The notes beneath the pieces were generated by a model. It did not search any database. It was not told where the DNA came from and saw nothing but the letters and a program-made list of their open reading frames with translations. Made by a program: the position numbers and the translations under genes. A stretch of 64,000 nucleotides of DNA from IDS-8 sp964607425 (GTDB lineage: Bacteria > Pseudomonadota > Gammaproteobacteria > Steroidobacterales > Woeseiaceae): contig CAZSKQ010000007.1 of the NCBI GenBank assembly GCA_964607425.1, positions 1 to 64,000 on the forward strand, in the 5' to 3' direction. How positions within the stretch are numbered: the stretch's first letter is position 1; each line of letters opens with the position of its first letter. Below, one piece after another: positions 8,403-17,189 of the stretch.

Positions 8403-9293
8403 TTACCGGGCAGGATCGGCAAAGCGCCAGGCGTCGACCCATTCGACGGCGATCTTCTCGAGTCCCAGGTCGTGGACCAGGCGCCGTTCGAAATCCGGCA
8501 TATGAGCAGCGCCATAGAAGATGCCCAAGTGCCTGCGTCCGGCAGCCAGCTGCTGCTCCAGAACGCCGAGCGCGTGCTCGTTGCGTGCCTCGATCAGGGC
8601 GGAGCCGTTCTCGCCGCCGAAGACGTCCGGATTGAACGAGGTGGCGACAAGATCGTGCGCGAGCGCAATTTTCAGCGCGTCACCGCGGCCGGAACCGGCC
8701 AGCTGGGACAGTAGCCGCACGTTCCCGAGCCCCATCGGGTCGCGGGCGTAATCGTCCATGGCGGCGAAGAACGCTCGCCAGAAATAAACGTACAACGATT
8801 CGTCTCGCTCCTGCATGCTGGCCGCGAGCATTGCCGCGGTCATATCCGCATGCACGAAGTTCGCGGCATCGTAGCGGATTTCATCGAGCTGGTAAGTGAG
8901 GCCCAGCATGTTTTTCAGGCCATTCTGCAGCAGCGAGATGAGACCGAGCCCGCCGGCTCGCGCGGACCCTCCGGGTACTGCGTCATCGCCCGCGGTAATC
9001 ATTTCGTAGAGCAGCGTATCGTAGGCGCGGAACCGCTCGTTCAGATCCCGGTAGTAAGCCGCGTCGCCGACGTGAATGGCGCTGACGAGATCGACCGTGT
9101 AGGCCCTGTCCTTTGGCGCGTAGCGAACAATGGCCAGTTGCAGCGCGGCGGCCCGGCCGCTGTGGTCTTCGGCAATCCTCGCGAAGGCCGTGGGGTCGGC
9201 GGGGCTCGGCGCCGGCGCCGCCAGCGCGCGAACCGATGCCGCCGTGGCGAGGAATGCCAGGCTCAGCAGGGATATTCGGAGGCATACGCTCAT
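8403..9293 (-). CDS. Exported TraB/PrgY (GumN)-like protein
   Basis: The 296-residue product starts at ATG 9291-9293 with a signal peptide ending around VRALA. Both GxxH-type motifs of the TraB family are visible: SAIHVGDAAYYRDLNERF near residue 75 and FYGAAHMPDFERRLV near the C-terminus, with LLYEMI between them. Families of this fold have been suggested to be metal-dependent proteases or signal-degrading proteins, but the activity of this branch is not established. It should act in the periplasm or at the membrane. Its frame is open upstream for about 880 bases antisense to hsp20, which I reject as coding. Confidence 0.72.
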   Translation of the reverse strand: MSVCLRISLLSLAFLATAASVRALAAPAPSPADPTAFARIAEDHSGRAAALQLAIVRYAPKDRAYTVDLVSAIHVGDAAYYRDLNERFRAYDTLLYEMITAGDDAVPGGSARAGGLGLISLLQNGLKNMLGLTYQLDEIRYDAANFVHADMTAAMLAASMQERDESLYVYFWRAFFAAMDDYARDPMGLGNVRLLSQLAGSGRGDALKIALAHDLVATSFNPDVFGGENGSALIEARNEHALGVLEQQLAAGRRHLGIFYGAAHMPDFERRLVHDLGLEKIAVEWVDAWRFADPAR

Positions 9294-9512
9294 GGCGCCT
9301 GTATAGCACCATCCGGCCCGCAAATGCGCAAGCCCGCCCGCCGGACGCCCTTGAAGCCGGTAAAAGCGCACCAATCTCCCGATCAGGGATCCCGTCCCGC
9401 GGGCGGCACCGGCGGTTTCGCCGGCGCATCGCGAGACGGGCTCCGGCGCCGGGATGGTGCTTGCATCGGCTACACTCACCAACAGCACCCAAAGGCCGTA
9501 GAGGAGGAAGCC

Positions 9513-9932
9513 GTGGCCATTCGATCCGTTCGATCGATTCATCTCATGTGGAGTCATGCCTGCGACGCGATGGATCGCGCCGACCGGCTGCACCGGCAGT
9601 TCTTCCGCCTGGGCCAGGTCGGCCAGATGCCGGCCTGGGAGCCGCCGGTAGACGTTTTCGAGGGCGAAGGCGAGTTGCTCGTGCGGATCGCCCTGCCGGA
9701 CGTCGATCCGGGCGACTTCAAGCTGGCGCTGCTTGACAGCACCCTGAGCCTGGTCGGCCGCCGCCGCCTGCCGCCGGAAGCAGCACGCTGGCATATCCAC
9801 CAGCTCGAGATTCCCTATGGCCGGCTCGAGCGGCGCGTGCCGCTGCCTCCCGGTCATTACCGGATTGCCGCTCACCGGTACCTGAACGGCTGTCTCGAGA
9901 TCCAGTTGCAAAGGACAACACGCGATGAATGA
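9513..9932 (+). CDS. Small heat-shock protein, Hsp20/alpha-crystallin family
   Basis: The 139-residue product has one alpha-crystallin domain: WEPPVDVFEGEGELLVRIALPDV opens the sandwich, and RYLNGCLEIQL is the conserved A-x-x-x-N-G-x-L end of it. It acts as an ATP-independent holdase for unfolding proteins. I chose GTG 9513 because GAGGAGG lies five bases upstream; an ATG at 9546 is an alternative. Its last eight bases overlap the start of lon, so the two are co-translated, joining a holdase with a protease in one stress operon. Confidence 0.85.
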   Translation: MAIRSVRSIHLMWSHACDAMDRADRLHRQFFRLGQVGQMPAWEPPVDVFEGEGELLVRIALPDVDPGDFKLALLDSTLSLVGRRRLPPEAARWHIHQLEIPYGRLERRVPLPPGHYRIAAHRYLNGCLEIQLQRTTRDE

Positions 9933-12303
9933 GGCCACCACGCAACCGACCGATCCGAAAAAGGAACTGAGCGACACGTTGCCGGTCGTGCCGGTCCGTG
10001 ACATGGTGCTGTTTCCCGGCGTCATCCACCCGATCACGGTCCGCCGGCCCGCCTCGATCGCGGCCGCGCAGGCGGCCATTCGCGGGAACAGCAAGCTGGG
10101 ACTGCTCCTGCAGCGCTCGGCCGACAAGGAGAACCCGGTACCCGACGACCTCCACTGGGTCGGCACCGTCGTCAACATCCTGCGCTACGTCACCGGGCCG
10201 GACAACGCGCATCACCTCGTCTGCCAGGGCGAGATGCGCTTCCGCGCCACGGACTTCGTCGAGACGAAGCCCTACATGCTGGCGCGCTTCGACATTCCGG
10301 AAGAGGCAGCCGGCAAGGAGGACGAGATCGAGGCTCGCGTGCGCGTGCTCAAGCAGCAGGCTACGCAAGCCATAGGGTTCATGCCCCAGGTACCGGGCGA
10401 ACTGGCCGACTCACTGCGTGCCATTGAACAGCCCGGCATGCTGTGCGACGTCATTGCGGGTTTCCTCGATATCCCCGCGGCGGAGAAGCAGCGCCTGCTT
10501 GAAACCTTCGACATTCGCAGCCGGCTCGACGCCGTGGTCGAGCTGATGGCCAAGCGGCTGGAGGTGCTGCAGCTGTCGCACCAGATCCAGGAGCAGACGA
10601 AAGCTTCCCTGGACGAGCGCCAGCGCGAGGCGGTGCTGCGCGAGCAATTGCGTACGATCCAGCAGCAGCTTGGCGAAGGCGATGACGCGAATGTCGCGGA
10701 ATTCGAAGCTATCGACAAGGCCATCCGGGAAGCCGGCATGCCGGAAGAAGTCGAGGAGCACGCGCGCAAGGAGTTCAAGCGCCTGCAGCAGATGCCTCCG
10801 CAGGCCGGCGAGTACCCGATGCTGCGCAACTACATCGACTGGCTGACGGAGCTGCCCTGGTCGAAGCTCGATTCTGAATCCATCGACATCGAAAAGGCCC
10901 GGCGCATTCTCGACGAGGATCACTACGACCTCGAGGAGATCAAGAAGCGCATCGTCGAATACCTGGCCGTGCGCAAGCTGAACCCGGAGGGGCGCAGCCC
11001 GATCCTGTGCTTCGTCGGGCCGCCGGGCGTCGGCAAGACTTCGCTCGGGCAGAGCATCGCCCGCGCCGTGGGCCTCGAGTTCGTGCGCGCAAGCCTCGGC
11101 GGCACGCACGACGAGGCGGAGATTCGCGGTCATCGGCGCACTTACATCGGGGCGCTCCCCGGCAAGATCATCCAGGGCATCCGCAAAGCGGGTACCCGCA
11201 ACCCGGTGTTCATGCTGGACGAAATCGACAAGCTGGGTGCGAGCCTGCACGGCGATCCGTCGTCGGCGCTGCTCGAGGTGCTGGATCCGGAGCAGAACTC
11301 GACGTTCCAGGACAACTACCTGGGCGTGCCGTTCGACCTGAGCAAGGTGGTGTTCATTGCCACGGCGAACCGCCTCGACACGATCGCGCCGCCGTTGCTC
11401 GATCGCATGGAAGTCATCGAGCTGCGCGGTTACACGACGGACGAGAAGCTGCAAATCGCGAAGCGCTACCAGGTCGGCCGGCAGCTGGAGAACAACGGCT
11501 TGTCTGCCGACCAGGTCCAGATCACCGACGAGGCGCTGCTCTCGATCATTACCGAATACACGCGCGAATCGGGCGTGCGCAACCTGGAGAAGCAGATCGG
11601 CGCGGTCCTGCGCCACATCGCGGTCACCTTCGCCGAGGGCAAGGGCGAGAGCAAGCAGATTGGCGTGGACGACGTGCACCGCATTCTCGGCGCGCCGAAA
11701 TTCGAAAACGAGGTCGCCTTGCGCACAGGGCTGCCGGGTGTGGCCACCGGGTTGGCCTGGACGCCGGTGGGCGGTGACATCCTGTTCATCGAATCCACGC
11801 TCATCCCGGGCAGTGGCAAGCTGATCCTGACGGGCAAGCTCGGCGACGTGATGAAGGAGAGCGCGCAAGCCGCACTGAGCCTCGTGAAGAACCGCTTCGC
11901 CGATGCGAAGGAAGAATCCGAAGTACTGCGCACGCACGACCTGCACGTGCACGTACCCGCCGGCGCCATCCCGAAAGACGGGCCGAGCGCGGGCGTCGCG
12001 ATGTTCGTGTCCATGGCCTCGCTGGTCGCCAACCAGACGGTGCGGCACGACGTGGCCATGACGGGCGAGATCAGCCTGCGCGGCCTGGTCCTGCCGGTCG
12101 GCGGCATCAAGGAAAAGGTCATTGCCGCGCACCGCGCGGGCATCAAGACGGTGATGCTGCCGGACCGCAACCGCAAGGATTACGAGGACATCCCGGAATC
12201 GGTGCGCTCGGAGCTCCACTTCGTCTGGCTCAAAACCGTCGACGAAGCCCTGGGCGCCGCCCTCGCGCAGGAACAGGAGCAGCCCAGAGCCGCCCGCGGC
12301 TAA
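9925..12303 (+). CDS. lon: ATP-dependent protease Lon
   Basis: The 792-residue product has full family length. The N-terminal LonN substrate-binding domain begins LPVVPVRDMVLFPGVIHP; the AAA+ module has Walker A GPPGVGKT (about 365-372) and Walker B FMLDEIDK; and the C-terminal peptidase domain has the Ser-Lys dyad Ser688 in PKDGPSAGV and Lys731 in GGIKEKV. It degrades misfolded and regulatory proteins in the cytoplasm. The gene follows hsp20 with an eight-base overlap. No obvious HAIR-type heat-shock operator was seen. A REP palindrome begins seven bases after the stop codon. Confidence 0.97.
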   Translation: MNEATTQPTDPKKELSDTLPVVPVRDMVLFPGVIHPITVRRPASIAAAQAAIRGNSKLGLLLQRSADKENPVPDDLHWVGTVVNILRYVTGPDNAHHLVCQGEMRFRATDFVETKPYMLARFDIPEEAAGKEDEIEARVRVLKQQATQAIGFMPQVPGELADSLRAIEQPGMLCDVIAGFLDIPAAEKQRLLETFDIRSRLDAVVELMAKRLEVLQLSHQIQEQTKASLDERQREAVLREQLRTIQQQLGEGDDANVAEFEAIDKAIREAGMPEEVEEHARKEFKRLQQMPPQAGEYPMLRNYIDWLTELPWSKLDSESIDIEKARRILDEDHYDLEEIKKRIVEYLAVRKLNPEGRSPILCFVGPPGVGKTSLGQSIARAVGLEFVRASLGGTHDEAEIRGHRRTYIGALPGKIIQGIRKAGTRNPVFMLDEIDKLGASLHGDPSSALLEVLDPEQNSTFQDNYLGVPFDLSKVVFIATANRLDTIAPPLLDRMEVIELRGYTTDEKLQIAKRYQVGRQLENNGLSADQVQITDEALLSIITEYTRESGVRNLEKQIGAVLRHIAVTFAEGKGESKQIGVDDVHRILGAPKFENEVALRTGLPGVATGLAWTPVGGDILFIESTLIPGSGKLILTGKLGDVMKESAQAALSLVKNRFADAKEESEVLRTHDLHVHVPAGAIPKDGPSAGVAMFVSMASLVANQTVRHDVAMTGEISLRGLVLPVGGIKEKVIAAHRAGIKTVMLPDRNRKDYEDIPESVRSELHFVWLKTVDEALGAALAQEQEQPRAARG

Positions 12304-12309
12304 ACCTCG

Positions 12310-12438
12310 GTAGGAGCCCGCCATGCGGGCGACCGGCAAAGTGCGCGATCGCAGGCACGTTGGCACCGGTCCCTGAAGCTCGTGCCATCGCGCCTCCGCT
12401 CGGCCGGGAAGGCGGTCGCCCGCATGGCGGGCTCCTAC
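12310..12438. repeat. Inverted REP pair (REPIN-like) between convergent genes
   Basis: A plus-strand REP at 12310-12334 and a minus-strand REP at 12414-12438 face each other across 79 bases, between the convergent ends of lon and the AhpD-like gene. The plus copy places AGGAG six bases before an ATG and opens a 17-codon frame that ends just downstream. The minus copy overlaps the 3' end of the neighbouring gene and forms its TAG stop at 12435-12437. The long hairpin such a pair forms in RNA could stabilise or terminate both transcripts. Confidence 0.85.
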
Positions 12439-13052
12439 AGGGGCGTGGCGGGGAGGGTGTCGGGGGGGCTGGGGTCGATGCGGCGGCCTCGGGCCAGGGT
12501 CTCTTTCAGGGCGGCGCTCAGCTCGGACAGGGCGGCCTCCGCTTCGACGCCCAGCGCGTCGAGGAGCTTGGTGAAGAACGCGCGGCCCGCGGCGGTCGCC
12601 GCCACGTCGAAGATCTCGGCGTCGGCGAGACCGTGCGTGCGCAGCTCGTCGACATCGGCGGCGGTAATGGCCGCGGCGTCCAGCGCGACCTTGCGGGCGA
12701 ATGACGCGATCGCGAGCTCGGCCGCGGTCAACGGTTCCGCCGGCTCGCCGCGTGCCAGCGCCCGCACGGCATCCTCGCCGACGAACCCGGCCAGCGCCTT
12801 GCCGTGTTGCAGCGCGCAACCGGTGTGGCGCAGCCCGTGCGCGGCCGCGAACGTGGCGAGCTCGAAGCGCCGCGGGTCCATGGGCCGCTTGATCTCGGCG
12901 AGCAGCCGTCCCCAGCGCGCCAGTACCTCGGGGCGATGCGAGAAGACTTTCGAGTAGTTCGGCACGAAGCCCCAGGACTGCTGCTGGCGTTCGTACATGG
13001 CCAGCACGTCGCCTTCGGCGTCGGCGGGCGGAATGGTCTCTATGAATGCCAT
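12435..13052 (-). CDS. Carboxymuconolactone decarboxylase / AhpD-like peroxidase-related protein
   Basis: The 205-residue product has the all-helical AhpD-like core and resembles the uncharacterised peroxidase-related group (begins MAFIETIPPADAEG, WGFVPNYSKVFSHRPEVL). The usual active site is CxxC followed by His; here the segment is RHTGCALQHGKAL, with a single Cys and the His four residues on, so a two-cysteine peroxidase mechanism is not supported. It follows the cysteine synthase-glutaredoxin gene by 22 bases on the same strand, so a thiol-redox operon is likely. Its stop codon lies inside a REP palindrome. Confidence 0.78.
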   Translation of the reverse strand: MAFIETIPPADAEGDVLAMYERQQQSWGFVPNYSKVFSHRPEVLARWGRLLAEIKRPMDPRRFELATFAAAHGLRHTGCALQHGKALAGFVGEDAVRALARGEPAEPLTAAELAIASFARKVALDAAAITAADVDELRTHGLADAEIFDVAATAAGRAFFTKLLDALGVEAEAALSELSAALKETLARGRRIDPSPPDTLPATPL

Positions 13053-13074
13053 GTTCTTATCCCTGGCCTGGGGG

Positions 13075-14565
13075 TTACGCGGATTTGCGGGGCTGCAGCC
13101 ATTGCGGAAACAGCGTGTAGGGGTCGAGGTCGACGGTCGCATCCCAGGCGATGCCGTGCTTCTCGAGGCGCGCCTGCAGCGAGCCGTCGCGCATGGCGTC
13201 GAACAGCTCGGTGCAGCCGCCGACGTGTTCGCCGCCGACGTACACCTGCGGGATCGTGCCGACGCCCAGGCGAGCGGCCAGCACCGCGCGGATCTTGCCG
13301 CCTCTTCCGCCTTCCTGGTATTCCACCGAATCGAGGTCGACGCTCCGATACTCGATTCCGAGTTTCCCCAGCAGCTTCCTCACCGACCAGCAGAACTCGC
13401 ACCATTCCAGGGCAAACACGACGACCGGCTCGGCCGCGACCACCTCGCTCACGAAGCGCGCGGCCTCCGGATCGAGCTCGACCGGCGCGATCGGCGCCGC
13501 CGTCGACGCAACTTGCGGTACCACGTCGAACCGGTAATTCGGCGTCGAGCGGGAAATCGCGAGCTCCTCATCCGTCATTGCCTCGCCGATGTGCTCGAAC
13601 AGCGGCGTCGAGAGATAGCGCTCGCCCGTGTCCGGCAGCATGCACACGATGTTCGTGCCCGCCGGCGAACGCTCTGCCACCGCGAGCGCCGCCGCCAGCG
13701 TGGCGCCGCTGGAGGTGCCGGCGAAGATACCTTCGCGGCATGCCAACTCCCGCGACAGGCGCATGGCGTCGTCGCCCGCGACCGGCAAGACCTCGTCGAT
13801 CAAGCCTTCCGCGAGCGCCTGCTCGGTCAGCCTGGGAATGAAATCCGGGCTCCAGCCCTGCATCAGGTGCGGCCGGAAGTTCGGGTGGCTGCCGGCCGGC
13901 GAACCGTCCGCGTTGCGTGGCTGGGGGATTCCGCTGCCCAGGACCGGCGCGTTGTCCGGCTCCGCCGCGACGATCCGGGTCCCGGGGCTCTCCCGCTTCA
14001 GCACCCGGGCCACGCCGAGGAGCGTGCCGCCGGTGCCGAAGCCCGTGACGAAGCAGTGCAGCGGCTCGCCGGCGAAATCAGCGAGAAGCTCCCGCGCCGT
14101 CGTGCGCGTATGCGCGTCGGCATTGGCCTCGTTTTCGAACTGCCGCGTGAGGAACCAGCCGTGAGTCTCGGCCAGCTCGACTGCCTTGTTCAGCATTCCG
14201 GTACCCTTCTCGGACGCCGGAGTCAGCACGATCTTCGCGCCGAGGAAGCGCAGCATCTTGCGCCGCTCGAGGCTGAAGTTCTCTGCCATGGTGACGACCA
14301 GCGGATACCCTTTCTGCGCACAAACCATCGCGAGCCCGATGCCGGTGTTGCCGCTGGTCGCCTCGATCACCGTCTGCCCCGGCTGCAGCGCTCCGCGCCG
14401 CTCCGCATCTTCGATCACGGCGCGCGCCATCCGGTCCTTGACGGAGCCCATGGGATTGAAAGCCTCGACCTTGACGTACACGTTGACGCCGGGGGGCGCG
14501 AGTTTCCGGAGCTTCACCAGCGGCGTGTTGCCGATCGTGTCGAGAATACTGTCGTAGCGAGCCAT
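13075..14565 (-). CDS. Cysteine synthase-type PLP enzyme fused to a C-terminal glutaredoxin domain
   Basis: The 496-residue product starts at ATG 14563-14565 after a strong AGGAGGTT. Residues 1 to about 320 are a fold-type II PLP enzyme of the O-acetylserine sulfhydrylase / cystathionine beta-synthase group: GSVKDRMA holds the Schiff-base lysine, TSGNTG binds substrate, and GTGGTL grips the PLP phosphate. After a linker, residues about 390-475 form a glutaredoxin-like domain with dithiol CEFC and the cis-proline segment TIPQVYVGGEHVGG. It probably makes cysteine in the cytoplasm, with the glutaredoxin domain reducing a disulfide or the bound product. The AhpD-like gene follows it. Plain CysK is about 310 residues, so the fusion is real rather than a frame artefact. 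Confidence 0.88.
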   Translation of the reverse strand: MARYDSILDTIGNTPLVKLRKLAPPGVNVYVKVEAFNPMGSVKDRMARAVIEDAERRGALQPGQTVIEATSGNTGIGLAMVCAQKGYPLVVTMAENFSLERRKMLRFLGAKIVLTPASEKGTGMLNKAVELAETHGWFLTRQFENEANADAHTRTTARELLADFAGEPLHCFVTGFGTGGTLLGVARVLKRESPGTRIVAAEPDNAPVLGSGIPQPRNADGSPAGSHPNFRPHLMQGWSPDFIPRLTEQALAEGLIDEVLPVAGDDAMRLSRELACREGIFAGTSSGATLAAALAVAERSPAGTNIVCMLPDTGERYLSTPLFEHIGEAMTDEELAISRSTPNYRFDVVPQVASTAAPIAPVELDPEAARFVSEVVAAEPVVVFALEWCEFCWSVRKLLGKLGIEYRSVDLDSVEYQEGGRGGKIRAVLAARLGVGTIPQVYVGGEHVGGCTELFDAMRDGSLQARLEKHGIAWDATVDLDPYTLFPQWLQPRKSA

Positions 14566-14803
14566 ACCGAACCTCCTGTTACGTGGGCCGCAGTATTCCC
14601 GGCGAGCGGTGGATCGGGCGTTGGAAAGAGCGTGGTATTTGCCCCGCCCTTCCCTTCGCCCGGGGTCGGTAGGGATGAAGGAAACCCGCCGCCGGTCCGT
14701 CTTTTCAAGCGCCTTGCGCTGGTGGAGAATGTAGCTGTTCGCAGTTTGGCCGCCCGCAGCGCCCCTGCCGCCGACCGGACGCGGCCCGCACCTGGACACG
14801 GCC

Positions 14804-16485
14804 TTGGAAATTCGAGTTCTCGGCAATTTCAGCGTGATCCGCGACGGCAGGGCCGTGCCCCTGCCGCCCTCCCGCAAAACTCGTGCGCTGCTTGCTTACC
14901 TGGCGATTGTCGACCGTCCGCAGAATCGCGAGCACCTTTGCGACATGTTCTGGGACGTTCCGGACGATCCGCGCGGCTCGTTGCGGTGGAGTCTTTCCAA
15001 GCTGCGCCACGTCGTCAACAGCGAGTCGCATGCGCCGCTCACCGCCGACCGGAACTTCATCGCGTTGCGCACCGGTCAGGAGGTGTCTGTCGACTGGCAT
15101 GAGCTGAAGCCGCTCGCGGCGGCCGACCTTGACTGCCTGGCCCTGGAGGAGCTCGAGAGCTGGGCGGAGCAACTGGATGGCGGCTTTTTGGCCGACTTGT
15201 CGCTGCCTCGATGCCCGGTTTTCGAGGCATGGCGCATCGCGCTGGCCGGCGAGTTCGACGTGTTGAGGTGCCGGATCCTGCGGACCGCGGTGGACCGCCT
15301 TCGCGATTCCCCCGCACGGGCACTGCCGTTCGCGAGGGCCTTGTGCGCGCTCAACCCCGATGACGGCATCCTGGCGCGGGAGCTCACCGTCCTTGCCCGG
15401 GCCGCTCGCTGGCAGGCGATCCGATCCGGCGTGCCGTCCTCGCCCGCAGAGCCCGCGCCCCCGGCGGCGGCTTCGGGAGACTTCGGCACAAGCCCACTCC
15501 AGGAAGTCCGCTTTTGCATGACCGACGATAACGTGCGCATCGCTTACGCATTAACGGGGCAGGGTTACCCGTTGATCAAGGCCGCCAACTGGATGTCGCA
15601 TCTGCNNNNNNNNNNNNNNNNNNNNNNNNNNNNNNNNNNNNNNNNNNNNNNNNNNNNNNNNNNNNNNNNNNNNNNNNNNNNNNNNNNNNNNNNNNNNNNN
15701 NNNNNTTAACGGGGCAGGGTTACCCGTTGATCAAGGCCGCCAACTGGATGTCGCATCTGCATTACGATCGGGAAAGCCCGGTATGGCGGCACTGGGTCGA
15801 GGGGCTGTCCCGGCACAACCGGTTGATCCGCTACGACGAACGCGGCAACGGCTTGTCCGACTGGGCGGTCAGCGACCTGTCCGCGGATGTCATGCTGGCC
15901 GACCTCGAGGCGATCGTCACCGCGTCGGGCGTCGATCGCTTCGCGCTGCTCGGTATTTCGCAAGGTTGCGCGATCTCCGTGATGTACGCGGTCAGGCACC
16001 CCGAGCGGGTCAGCCATCTCGTGCTGTACGGCGGCTATGTGCGCGGCTGGCGTGCGCGCGGGGATCCGGCGGAGATCGCCAGGCGCAGCGCAATGGGTGT
16101 CCTGATCAGGCGGGGATGGGGCCAGAACAACCCGGCGTTTCGGCAGATGTTCACCAGCCTCTTTATTCCGGGAGCGACGCAAGAGCACATGAGCTGGTTC
16201 AACGAGCTGCAGCGGAAGTCGGTATCGCCCGAGAACGCGGCCCGCCTGCACAATGCCTTCGGCAACATCAACGTCACGGGGCTGCTCCCGCGGATCACCG
16301 CGCCGACCCTCGTCCTGCACGCCAAGGACGATGCCGTAATTCCGTTCGAGCAGGGCCGGGAGTTTGCAAGCGGTATTCCCAATGCCCGCTTTGTCACGCT
16401 GGAGAGCAAAAACCACGTCCTGCTGGCCAACGAGCCGGCCTTCCACCGGTTCCTGGAGGAAGTGCAGCAGTTCATCGGCTCGTAG
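14804..16485 (+). CDS. SARP-type winged-helix domain fused to an alpha/beta hydrolase (crossed by a false gap)
   Basis: From TTG 14804 the protein begins MEIRVLGNFSVIRDG, a SARP/AfsR-like winged-helix domain (about 1-100), then a BTAD-like helical stretch (about 105-210). An alpha/beta hydrolase follows, with nucleophile elbow GISQGC, acid Asp in HAKDDAVIP and His in SKNHVLL. The N run at 15606-15705 appears to break the gene, but the 55 bases before it and the 55 after it are identical. Removing 155 bases restores one continuous frame of 508 codons. The likely role is a regulator in which the hydrolase domain binds or cleaves a ligand. It has no partner gene nearby and is divergent from the cysteine synthase. 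Confidence 0.8.
15551..15760. other. False assembly gap: 55-base contig overlap split by 100 N
   Basis: Bases 15551-15605 and 15706-15760 are the same 55-mer, separated by exactly 100 N. This is what results when two contigs that overlap by one k-mer are scaffolded without being merged. The true sequence is probably continuous with one copy of the 55-mer, which also repairs the reading frame of the surrounding gene. Confidence 0.92.
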
Positions 16486-16628
16486 CCACCCCGGCAGGTG
16501 GGCCGCCCGGATGACGCCCCGGGGTGCAAATACCACGCCCGCTGCCACGCTCAATCCCACGCCGTCCCCCGATTGTTTGCTCCGACCCCGGGACTGCCGG
16601 GACCCGCAACCTGGAAAGGAGTGAACGA

Positions 16629-17189
16629 ATGGCTACACAGCAGGCAATAGTGAACAACGGCGTCGACGTCGAGGCGCTGCTCGGCGCGCGCGAGGCGCTG
16701 ATGGAAGCGCCGGAGGCGGCGAAATTCACCTGGCGCGCATCCTGCGACTGGATCAACGGCACGCACAGCGCGACGACGGTGAAAGGCTTCTTCGGACTCG
16801 GCGAGGAGCAGAACCACCGGACCGAGTTCCGCTTCGACAGCGATCACCCGGAGCTGTTCGCGTCCGCGGACAACGGCGCGACCCCCGTCGAGATCGTGCT
16901 GGCCGGACTGGCCGGCTGCCTGACGGCGGGCATCGCCGCGGTCGCACAGAACCGGAATATCCAGCTGCGATCGGTCAAAGCGACACTCGAGGCCGGCATG
17001 GACATACAGGGCATCCTCGGCGTCGACAGCGACGTGCGCAACGGCTTCGACGGCATCAAGGTGCACTACGAGATCGACGCCGATGCTTCGAAGGAAGACA
17101 TCGCCGCGCTGGTGGCGCAGTCGCAGAAGCGTTCCGCCGTTTTCGACGTGATCACCAACCCGACCGACGTCTCGGTCACCGTCGCGTGA
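16629..17189 (+). CDS. OsmC/Ohr-family protein
   Basis: The 186-residue product starts at ATG 16629 after AAGGAGTG. It has the OsmC pattern: a beta-rich N-terminal half (TVKGFFGLGEEQNHRTEFRFDSDHPELF), TPVEIVLAGLAGCLTAGIAA with the peroxidatic-type cysteine on the central helix, and a C-terminal sheet with VDSDVRNGFDGIKVHYEIDA. Family members reduce organic peroxides or act on thiols. Only one of the usual two cysteines sits in the expected context, as in the YhfA-like branch, so peroxidase activity is uncertain. The downstream monooxygenase gene overlaps it by four bases (GTGA). Confidence 0.85.
   Translation: MATQQAIVNNGVDVEALLGAREALMEAPEAAKFTWRASCDWINGTHSATTVKGFFGLGEEQNHRTEFRFDSDHPELFASADNGATPVEIVLAGLAGCLTAGIAAVAQNRNIQLRSVKATLEAGMDIQGILGVDSDVRNGFDGIKVHYEIDADASKEDIAALVAQSQKRSAVFDVITNPTDVSVTVA

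Noticed and set aside
10411..12819. 802-codon minus-strand frame opposite lon
   Set aside because: It is antisense to a clearly conserved gene, has low-complexity Arg/His/Asp content and no family motif. High GC keeps such shadow frames open.
12997..15102. 701-codon plus-strand frame across the cysteine synthase and regulator start
   Set aside because: Antisense to the cysteine synthase-glutaredoxin gene and out of frame with the SARP domain.
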